A DNA stretch of 64,000 bases, from the NCBI GenBank assembly GCA_030844895.1, contig CM061223.1, positions 4,092,001-4,156,000 of the forward strand. The letters run 5' to 3'. The notes below the pieces were generated by a model that worked only from the letters and a program-made list of their open reading frames with translations, did no database searches and was not told the DNA's origin. This document shows, in pieces, positions 55,132 to 64,000 of this stretch (within the stretch, counting starts at the first letter, position 1; every line of letters begins with the position of its first letter). The position numbers and the translations under genes are program-made. This stretch comes from Ambrosia x helenae. Lineage: Eukaryota; Streptophyta; Magnoliopsida; Asterales; Asteraceae.

Positions 55132-57680
55132 TTACTGATAAAAATTATAACTTGAGGAGTCAGCGATTATATTCCTGAATCCGCCGATGGTTGAAGCTAG
55201 CATTATGAACACTCCTATGAAGATCCCCACCTGAAAACACACATATATTGGATTTCAATATTTTGTTTGTTACATATTTTTATTCAAAGTTTTAGTAAAA
55301 CTTTTTATAATATAAGTTTTAGTATTATAAATGACGAGTTAATTGCCAATTTAGTCTCTGAGGTTTGTCAAATATTGCCACTTTCATCCAAATCTTTTTT
55401 TTTGTCAATTTAGTCCCCGTGGCTTCATTTTTTTTATCATTTTAGTCCCTGAGGTTTGTCAAAAATTACTACTTTCATCCAAATCTTGTTAGTCCATAGG
55501 GACTAAAATGACAAAAAATGAAACCACAGGGACTAAATTTACAAAAAAATTTTTTGGATGAAAGTGACAATTTTTAACAAACCTCAGGGACTAAATTAGC
55601 ATTTAACTCTATAAATGACAGTAAAAGCTTTTACCCAATTAACAAGCCAGTGGATACTGAATGGCTTTGGTTTCTTGAGTATGAGCCATATTATACTTGG
55701 AAGCTGCAATATTCAATAATTCATTTATATTCATATTTAAATTCATGTAACTAAAAAAAAAAAAAAAAAACCTTTAATGCTTACAAAATAAGAAGTGGGA
55801 GCCAAACCAAATCCACCGAAAAAAACCAAGTAGATCACCAAAGAAGGGAAATGTCACTGCCATGAACAATGTGAAAGCTGCATTTTTTTGTTAATATTAA
55901 AATTTATGAGGATTTAAAATTATTTATGGATAAAAAATAAAAATACTTACCAACATAAGTAGAACGAACCACAACTCTAAGTGGTAGTCCAGAAGGGACA
56001 TTGTATTTTTTAGCTAACACTTTCTCCATCAAATCAAATAATGGCATTGCAAATACCTGAAAATTAATTTTTTTTTTTATAAAATGGTAACGAAATTGTA
56101 TTGTTTTAAAAACTTTATAAACTATAGAGAATAGTAATACTGACCTGATAGCTTCCAAGAACATGAACCACCACCATCAAATTTGCAGCCGCAATGAGCC
56201 AGGACGGTTTTTGTAGCGCAACCAGAACATTATCCGTTACATCTTGTCCAAACGCCCAGTACCCAATGATTGCAACGGAAAATAACATATGGCGTTCACA
56301 AAATACGCGCCCATTGCACCTTTCCACATTGCTACTTTTGAGGGTTTTCCCGGCGTGGAAGGGATGGTGGCTTGGATTTCTAGTGTGACTGCATGTCCTG
56401 CATACGCAAACGAAATCTGACCTAATGCATTAAAAACTCTGAATATCGAGTCAGCTCCACTCGTTTTCTTGTAAGCATAGGTTACATCCGGTTGTCTGCC
56501 TTTACTTAGGGAACCGACCCAAGCTATGGTTGAATAGCTGTCACGTCACACCGAATCATAAAATCAATCGCGTGATGTTGAGTTTATTTAGCTATATTTT
56601 TTTTGTTTACTTTTAGTTCCATATTTATAAAAACCAATTAATACCAATAGGGCCTAACATACCATAGTGACATTGCAGCAGCAGCTAGTGAAACACCATA
56701 GACAGAATTGAAGCTTGGAAGCTGAGACAATAGAAAATGTGTGGACCCAAATATGATGATCCAATAAGAGTGTCTTAGCTTGGTGCAGTCAGTGCATACC
56801 ATTTCCACAAACTTTTGCAGGCAAGTCCCACCAGTCACCATGTACACTATATGGCCCCCTACTTGTACCATCAGCTGTTGTGGTAGCACTATCCACGGCC
56901 CGAGTTTTGGGCCAAAAGCGTGCCTGGCTAGGTCGATGTAGCGGTCAAAACGGGTCCCTGGAGTTAACTCATGGAGTTGGACCAGGAGCCACATTGTGTG
57001 CAAGGTTAAGCACCATGATATGACCATTACTGCCATGCCTGGACCCCTATCACATGTCATATATTATTTTAGCCCGTTTAATATTGTAAGCGTGTAACAA
57101 AGTAATAAAAAATTAAAACATGATATATACCATCCGAGGCAGGCCATAGCGTAAGGCAAGCTAAGAACACCGGCTCCAACCATAGCGGTGACCGTGTGGA
57201 AAGTAGAGTACCACCATTTCGCTCCCCTTTTTGGTCCTTCCCATTCTCCATCCGATGGAGCTTCCTACACATACATACATTTGTATGTACATATAAACAA
57301 TTTAAATAAACAATTAAAATACATTAAACAAACTAGTGATGTACGTTGCGGAGAAATAGTTTTAAGTAAAATAAATAATCCGAACACACGGACACATTAA
57401 GATTAGAACCTAAATGTATTTTTAAATTTTTTGAAGCAAGAACATATGACTCGATTGACATATATATAACACAAAAGTAAAACAACTAGCTGGTAGTATA
57501 TAAAACAAAAAAGAACATATGCATATACATATACATATTACATACGACTCAATTGACATATAACATAAAAGTATAACAACTAGCTAGTATATATAAAACA
57601 AAAAGAACATATGCATATACATATTACATATTTCTAAGGTTGCTAACCTTTGGAAGTGGAGGAGAAGAAGAGGAAACCAT
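55132..57680 (-). CDS. Lysine/histidine-transporter-like amino-acid permease (LHTL6 type), two apparent frameshifts
   Basis: Eight exons on the minus strand: 57648-57680, 57131-57264, 56663-57046, 56145-56537, 55951-56056, 55785-55877, 55635-55703, 55132-55230. Start MVSSSSPPLPK; then GAKWWYSTFHTVTAMVGAGVLSLPYAMA, GPKLGPWIVLPQQL, VYMVTGG, YSTIAWVGSLSKG, ALGQISFAYAGHAVTLEIQA, GYWAFGQDVTDN, AAANLMVVVHVLGSYQ, PSIIWLILKKP, ASTIGGFRNIIADSSS. This is the AAAP family, about 11 membrane helices, proton-coupled amino-acid uptake at the plasma membrane. One base is missing in exon 4 near 56289 (after CYFP) and one T is extra in exon 6 in a T7 run (55818-55824). Otherwise exons, phases and stop are intact, so sequence error is as likely as decay. 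Confidence 0.9.
55336..55609. mobile_element. MULE-type MITE with long inverted repeats in LHT intron 7
   Basis: 274 bp; TATAAATGAC at 55326-55335 and 55610-55619. Ends GAGTTAATTGCCAATTTAGTC and GAGTTAAATGCTAATTTAGTC, with pairing that reaches about 100 bases inwards (GGGACTAAAATGAC words on both arms). Confidence 0.82.
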
Positions 57681-58021
57681 CAAAGCAATGGTTCAAGCTT
57701 GGCAAAGCAGTAAGCTTGAGAATCTTATTGTTAACCAAGAACATCATGTTTAAGTAGTTGAGGTGGAGTGCTCCCTTTCCATAAAAGATTTCTTTTTTAT
57801 TAAGTGGAATAAATGAAGTCATTTTATTCCAAAAGCAATAATTGCAAGTTCAGTATAAAGTTTATATAATTTGTTCTAAAGTGGTGAGTGTGTAAACGAG
57901 CTGAGCTATTTAAAACTAGTTTGCTAAAATTTCGATTTGGGTTGATCTTAAACAAGTTGAGGCTAAATTATTTCTCATGTACCAAACAAACGCAAGCTTT
58001 GTTTCTTGCTTTAACGGCCAA

Positions 58022-58087
<66 letters not shown>

Positions 58088-58630
58088 CTAATCATACTCC
58101 TAACCTACACATTTTGTCCATCATGGGACTTGAAGCATCAATCACATGAGGAGGGAACACCATTTTTTACACACTTTGATACCGCTAGGCCACATACAAG
58201 CCCGAGCTTTGCATCGAGTTTGAATATTTTTTCAAACCTAAACGAGTTAATTATCTATCTAAATTTAAACGAGTTAATTATCTATCTAAATTTGTCATTT
58301 GAATTAATATACATACATATATTACGTAAAACATATTTTTATACAAAAAGTTTTGATAAAAATAACATATATGTTACACATATAAAATTATAATTACAAG
58401 TGGATAAAATATTTATATATGTATCTCAGTATCTGATCATTAATTAAATAATTAAGTACCTCATAGCTAACAAAGAGTCAAGTCCAAGTTAAATTTAGAT
58501 TGGACATAGAGCTCAAAACAAGAAAAGCTCAACTTTTATTTAATTACCTTATTTTAATAGTTGCATGGAAGAGGTGGGGCTAATCTTTTATCTAACATAT
58601 CAAAGCAAACAAAAAACAAAAGTTGAACGT
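57681..58630. other. Upstream region of the LHT gene
   Basis: A TATATAAA on the minus strand at 57861-57868 is a possible TATA box, 180 bases before the ATG. A (CT)(AC) microsatellite lies at 58024-58086. AAATTTAAACGAGTTAATTATCTATCT occurs nearly twice in tandem near 58240-58290. No gene was seen. Confidence 0.5.
58024..58086. repeat. (CT)15(AC)16 compound microsatellite
   Basis: About 30 bases of CT directly followed by about 33 bases of AC. Confidence 0.95.
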
Positions 58631-58635
58631 ATGAT

Positions 58636-58870
58636 ATTGATGTGTTGTGAAACAAACCTTGTTAATATGTTAGTTTTGTATATATTTTAGTTTTTTATTG
58701 TGTGCTTTTAGTCGGTCTTAGTTATTTATTAATACGCATGTGTTTTGTAGGTGTTCGTGAATAATGAGCTCAAAACAAAATAATTTCAATCGAGACACAA
58801 ACACTTGAGAGCATGTGTTCATGGACGTTGGGGCGTCGAACGAAGAACATCCGAGTCGAGAGCACGGAGT

Positions 58871-58907
<37 letters not shown>

Positions 58908-59460
58908 GAAAAAAAAAGTGAAACGTGATCTTATGGTCACGCGGCCCAAAAGGAGAAACAAATGGAGTATTATAGTGGATTGGGCAGCCCAATTTTGATG
59001 GGACATCACAACATTTAGTCGAACACAATAGGAGAGGATTATTATTCTTGAACAACAAGTATTATTCTTGACGGCGATTATTATTGGGAGGACAGAAACG
59101 AAAGAAGAAATTTCTTGGACGGCAATTATTATTTTCTTTAGAAGGGTATTGCATATCCACGCTATAGATCATTCAAGGATGAAGATGGAAGCCATGACAA
59201 CCATGCGCGGTTAAATCCTTTGTGATTTTCCTCGGATGAACGGCTTTAGTTTTCTTTTACATTAGACTAAGTTTATTTATGTTTGAACTGATATATCTTG
59301 ACCACTTGTGTTTGAGTTGTTTAAACGTTTATTTATATTTGAATTGTCTGTCTTTTACCAAACGTATTGGCAATTTCTTGCATTGTTAGTGGGGTGGTAA
59401 TTGGTAGGTAATTGATATTTTTGAGCTGACAATTAGGTTGTACGGTTATTATTAAAAAAT
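58636..59460 (+). repeat. LTR-like remnant related to the element C left LTR
   Basis: Shares layout and words with 31786-32150: an opening TGATG, a TTAGTTTTGTATATATTTT stretch, GGTGTTCG and GTCGAGAGCACGG, then an AAT microsatellite (58872-58905). Ends are not defined. Likely a solo or truncated LTR of the same non-autonomous family. Confidence 0.55.
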
Positions 59461-59564
59461 GTCCTTAGTTGTTAATTCAACTCAGAAATCCCAAGGCCAT
59501 GTCTATGTGGTGTTTTAGTTATTAAACTAAGTTTATGTTTGTCTCGTTCTATTGTGAGAACAGT

Positions 59565-61215
59565 GCTGAGGGCTTCTTCAGTAATTGATAGGTAGACAGA
59601 GATCGTTTCCCCAGTTTCAGGAGCTGCAATTGTAGGAAGGGAAGCTAGATGTTGTTTCATTTGGTTGAAGGCTTCCTCGGCTTTCTTAGTCCATCTGAAA
59701 TCTTTTTTATCAGTGCATCCTTTGAAAGTTTTGAAGAAGGGTAGGGATCTTTCTGCCAGTTTGGACATGAAACGCTTCGAGGCTGCAAGCTTCCCATTTA
59801 GGCTTTCTACCTCTTTCTTTGTTTGGGGAGACTTCATGTTTAGAATAACTCGTACTTTGTTGGGATTGGCTTTGATGCTTTGTTTCCCTACGATGTGCCC
59901 CAAGAATTTGCCTTCTTCAAAACCAGACGAGCACTTGACCGGGTTAAGCTTCATGTTGATTTTCTTGAGGTTGTCAAATGTTTCTTGTATGTCTTCAAGC
60001 ATTTGATCTGCAGTCTTACTCTTTGATAAGTAGCACCTACATTTTTAAACCAAAAGGCATCTTTCGATAACAAAAAAATACATTTTTCAGTATGAAAAGC
60101 AGTTTTCTCTTCATCTTCTTCCTTCATTTATATCTGGTGGTAACCCTTGTAGGCATCCAGGAAGCATTTGAAGGGGAAGCCTGTAAGCGAGTCAACTTTG
60201 AGGCCAATTTCAGGTAGGGGGTAGCAGTCTTTGGAGCATGCTTTGTTGAGATCTTTGAAATCTATGCATATTCTCCAAGATTCATCAGGTTTTCGGACCA
60301 TTACAGGGTTGGCAACCCATGATTGGTATTTGACCTCTCGAAGGATTCCGGCCTCTACAAGCTTGTCAACCTCCAAGCAAGCTGCCAAGCTTCTTTCAGG
60401 TGCAAGGCTTCATTTCTTCTGGACTACAGGTTTAACACCAGAGAGAATTCTAAGCTCATGTTCGGCGATGCCACGTGGAATACCAGTCATGTCCCTGGGA
60501 CTCCAAGCAAAGACATCAACGTTGCTTTTGAGCAACCCTTCAAGCTTTGAGAGTATTTCTTTAGGAAGGCCTGTATTGACCCTAATCATTTGTTCAGGAT
60601 TTCTGGGTTAATACTTAAGCCCTGTTTGTCTCTTTTGTCTTCATTTTCCTCTATCATAAATATCTCAGCACAGGGTTAGAGGGTTGCCACTCCGTTTTCA
60701 GTAGGGAATTTCACACTTATTTGGCTAATAGAGACGACCATATCGAAGGTGACCAAGCCTGGTTTACCGATAATAACATCATAGCTTGAAGGTAGGTTGA
60801 GGACTATAAAAGTGAGCGGTTCAGTTCTCTTCATCTTTCCTTCGGAGAAACTGACATCAAGTGTTATTTGCCCCAAAGGCTTTAGAGGTATGTCAGCTAT
60901 ACCTTTGATGGAGGACTCAGTTGGTTGAAGCTTAGAGCGTTCATCTGAGCTCAGCAAATTGAAGTATCTTTCAAACATGATCTCCGTGGCTGCTCCAGTA
61001 TCAATGTAGGCTAGTTGTGTCTTGATTGAGCCTATGAGGGCTTCTACAACCAGATGGTCATAGTTCTTTTCTCCTTCAGGTGGTGGGAAGCAGACACATT
61101 GCCGTTCCCAAGCTTCCAACCGTGGGCGCTTATTGGGAGTTTCTGGTTCAACCAAGACTATGTTAACTTCCTTCTTTTTACCTTCAGCTATGTTTTCTTT
61201 AACTCCTTTGACCAA
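59565..61215 (-). pseudogene. Decayed Tat-type pol (protease, RT)
   Basis: Minus strand, broken by stops and frame changes. Protease LAYIDTGAATEIMF and VIIGKPGL; RT start EAGILREVKYQSWVANPV and SWRICIDFKDLNKACSKD; after a damaged YVDD region, NMKLNPVKCSSGFEEGKFLGHIVG and ESLNGKLAASKRFMSKLAERSLPFF. The same order as element A but clearly older. Coding similarity stops near 59565 before RNase H. Confidence 0.85.
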
Positions 61216-61312
61216 ATGAGCCAGTTCTTCGAACTTGACAGCTTCCTCGATCCTTTTCTTGAGTTGGAATCAGTCATTGGTGTGATGTCCCTTCTCCTCA
61301 TGGAACTCACAA

Positions 61313-62964
61313 TTATTGGTTGGAGTTTTCGTTTATCCTGCTCTTTGGTAAAGGACGGGGAGGTCTGAAGCTGTGCTTAACTTCTTCAGTTGCCAGGATT
61401 TCTTGAGGGGTTTTAGTTAAAGCAGTGAAGCTTATTGTTCGTTCTCTGCTTGGAGGGTTCCTACCTTCAGACCTTCGGGATTCTAATCCCTTGGATCGTC
61501 TGTCATAAGACCCATAGTTACCCCTCTTTCGGTTTGGGCTAGAGCTTCTCCAGTTAGCAGCTCTCTTTCTTTGTTCCTTGATATCCACGGCTTCCTCCCC
61601 TCAATTGTGTGATTTAGCCCTTTCAAGGGCCTCTTCAAGGGTTCTTGGGAGACTTTTGTTGAAATCTCGAGTGAGGTATTTGGAGTTAATAGCATTCATG
61701 AACCCTGCAACCTTCATTTTTTCATCAGCACCGACATATGTGAGGCCTTCCTTCTTGTATCGTTCAATGAAGTTTCTAAGGCTTTCATCATCTCTTTGCT
61801 TAATCTGGAAGATGACAGTGGCATCCTTGACACAATGTCTTTGTTGAGAGAAGTTGGCCAAGAACCATTTGCCCAAGTCGTCAAAGGATCGGATGCTTCC
61901 AGCTGCAAGGTCGTTGAACCAAATACGGGCTGAGCCAACTAGTGTCTGCATAAACATTAGGTAACATTCAGGGTTTCCCCATTTCTCCATTCGAGCAGCT
62001 CCAGAGAAGATTTGCAAGTTATCTTCAGGGTCCTCAGTACCATCAAGGGTCTTTATGTGAGATGACATTTTTAGTTTAGTGGGGAATTCATAGTCGGCTA
62101 TTTGTGGAGAGAAACAGAAGAGGCTGTTGGGTTTGTAAGGTTGGTTCATGTTGTTTTCGACTCTTGTATTGTTATTCCCATTCGAGTTGCCTTGGTGTGC
62201 AGCCAGTGCTTAGCTAATGAGCTGTTTCCAAGGAAAATGGGCCATCATCTGAGGCATAAAGTTGAAGCCTTGAAGGCTTTCAGGTGTCATCATGCTGCTG
62301 ACTCAAATAGGCATGTTTATTGAGGCACTACGGGCCATGGGCAGAGAGGCCATGGCTTGTTCCCACGAAGTGGGTGCTGGAGGTGGAACACTTGAGACTG
62401 GGGACTGCAAGAGTTGGTCTAAGGTGAGTTCATGCCCTATGGGTGCACTTGAGACAAGAGGTTGAGATGTGAACAGGGGAAAGGGTGTTGGACTTTGCCT
62501 TCCCGGCTGGTAGGGTGTAGGGAAAACTGAGCTAGGTCCAGCTCCAAAGTTATGAGGAGTGGGCTGAGAGCTGGAATGAATAGCATGAGGAGGAAGAGGC
62601 GGCCCAGGTGAGAATGAGGGCTCATCCTCGTTATAATCTAACCGGATCCTGACCCCTTTCTCCCTTTCCCTGATCACGTGCTGGTTGAGGAGGGATCTCA
62701 GTTGCAAGAAGTTGTTTGCAACTCCCCCAGGGGTTAGAAGTTAGATCTATGCGTTCAGGTGTACGCATGGAGCCAAGGAGGGGAAATGCCACCCCTGAAC
62801 GAGAGGGAGTTGGGGTTGGGGTTTGGAAGAGAGTGAACTCCTGAGATGTAGCACCTGTAGGAGTGCTTCCAAGGGGTTGAAAAAGACACAGATCTGTTAG
62901 GTGAAGCCTGGTCGGTGTTTGGAGATACTTGGTTCACCTTTTCTGGAGACTCATGGTCGGACAT
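61313..62964 (-). pseudogene. Decayed Tat-type gag
   Basis: Minus strand: MSDHESPEKVNQV (start near 62964), Pro-rich head, then capsid core HIKTLDGTEDPEDN, YLMFMQTLVGSARIWFNDL, FSQQRHCVKDA, IKQRDDESLRNFIERYKKE. It matches element A Gag domain by domain (for example GTSDPEDH against GTEDPEDN). Several stops and frame changes. Confidence 0.85.
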
Positions 62965-63012
62965 TTCAGAGAGTTGGAGCTATACAACTGATCTAGAGGA
63001 AGAATGAAATGG

Positions 63013-63038
63013 CGCAGCCCCACGGTGGGCGCCAACTT
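63013..63038 (-). promoter_or_regulatory. Primer-site remnant of the decayed Tat element
   Basis: AAGTTGGCGCCCACCGTGGGG on the minus strand, similar to the element A primer region. No LTR lies on the upstream side; Copia coding sequence follows within about 8 bases. Confidence 0.65.
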
Positions 63039-63045
63039 GTTGCTG

Positions 63046-64000
63046 CAACGAACGATAGAGAGTGGGATCATGAAAGGGATCACATTTACTAGAAAAGGTT
63101 CCAGTGGAAGACAAAGAGGTGTCGACTGGCTTAGATTCCAAAAGACATGCACGGGATAATATGTCGTGAGCATATTTGGCTTGGCTGAGAAAAATACCCG
63201 TGTCAGAATAAGTAACCTCGAGACCTAGAAAATATCCTAGAGCACCCAAATCTTTGACAAAAAATTCTTTGTGTAATCTGGTAATGAAGGTCTGAACAAG
63301 CTGAGTATCACTGCCAGTGATAATGATATCATCAACATAGACGAGAAGATAAATGATGGTGTTTCCCTTCTTAAAAATGAATAAAGAAGTATCGGCTTTG
63401 CTACAAAGAAAACCATTGCTGATTGAGAAGGTACTGAGACGTTGAAACCAGGCACGAGGAGCCTGTTTGAGACCACACAACGCCTTCTGAAAATGACACA
63501 CATGAGGAAACTGCTGATTAACAAACCCTGGTGGTTGTTCCATGTAGATAGTTTCGCTGAGATCACCATTTAGAAAGGCGTTACGAACATCCAGCTGACG
63601 AATCGACCACCCATAGATAGTGGCAAGAGCAAGTACCACATGAACTGTAGAAGCCTGGACTATAGGACTGAAGGTATGTAAAAAATCAAGACCAGGAACC
63701 TGTGTAAATCCTTGAGCAACCAAACGAGCGTTATATCTGTCAATAGAACCATCTGCTTTGTATTTTGTACAATAAATCCATTTAGAGCCAACGATGTTCA
63801 CATTTTGCGGACGTGGAACTAAAACCCAAGTTTTATTAGTCTGTAATGCTTGAAGTTCCTCCTCCATAGCTTTTACCCACTTAGAATGTTTTGCTGCTGA
63901 TTTGTAACCCCGGGGACCCTGTGCTGCAAACAAAGCATAGTGTAAAGGACCTGATAACAAACACAGATTATCATAATGCTTTGGTTTGTAGATTCCATTT
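63046..64000 (-). pseudogene. Copia polymerase RT, cut at both sides
   Basis: Enters from the right edge in frame. Reads KAMEEELQALQTNKTWVLVP, KYKADGSIDRYNARLVAQGF, QLDVRNAFLNGDLSETIYM, LCGLKQAPRAWFQRL, catalytic YVDD in LLVYVDDIIITGS and FLGLEVTYSDTGIFLSQAKYAHDIL, all typical Copia RT. It stops at DPTLYRSLQ, where the RNase H part should start, and is joined there to the decayed Tat element. The visible part has no internal stop, so it is fairly young or was active late. Confidence 0.88.

Noticed and set aside
57977..58393. 138-codon plus frame beginning in the CT/AC microsatellite
   Set aside because: Low-complexity start and no domain; microsatellite artefact.

Overview
This is nuclear DNA from a flowering plant, most likely a eudicot. 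The genes have many introns with GT..AG borders, and most of the window is nested plant LTR retrotransposons, LINEs, SINEs, MITEs and a Helitron. An Asteraceae source is a guess from repeat style, not something the sequence proves.

Four ordinary host genes are visible: a choline-transporter-like protein (minus, about 192-2766, cut by the left edge), an ASPG1-type aspartic protease (minus, 10305-11809), a GDT1-like UPF0016 membrane protein (plus, 12 exons, 52143-54951) and an LHT-type amino-acid transporter (minus, 8 exons, 55132-57680). From memory, the same four families lie side by side in Arabidopsis as At1g25500, At1g25510, At1g25520 and At1g25530. The block therefore looks like conserved microsynteny that transposons have stretched to more than 55 kb. 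A broken ATL-type RING-H2 gene (7911-8875) is split by a LINE fragment.

From 16039 to 43222 lies one recent retrotransposon stack. Element A is a Ty3 Tat-type element with 513-bp LTRs that read the same by eye, TSD GGAAT, a gag-pol with a second RNase H domain, and a spliced antisense gene that has its own TATA box. Inside A sit element B, a Tekay-like chromovirus (19823-30008, TSD GAAGG, 2.5-kb LTRs carrying tRNA-like Pol III modules), element C (31786-38118, TSD CTTAG), and a non-autonomous Helitron (41432-42616). C is the strangest object: its two end LTRs face each other, come from two related but different families, and a U3 piece is inverted inside.

From 43.3 to 51.9 kb are a truncated L1 with a 12-bp TSD, a three-level MITE nest, a scrambled Copia nest that has lost its integrase, and several small inverted-repeat elements. 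Beyond the LHT gene (57.7-64 kb) are an LTR related to one family in C, a decayed Tat element, and a Copia polymerase running off the right edge.

Many reading frames, including those of the young elements, the protease and LHT genes, carry single-base indels, mostly in short homopolymers. This makes consensus errors in the assembly as likely as real decay. All calls come from reading the sequence; nothing was searched or aligned by software.
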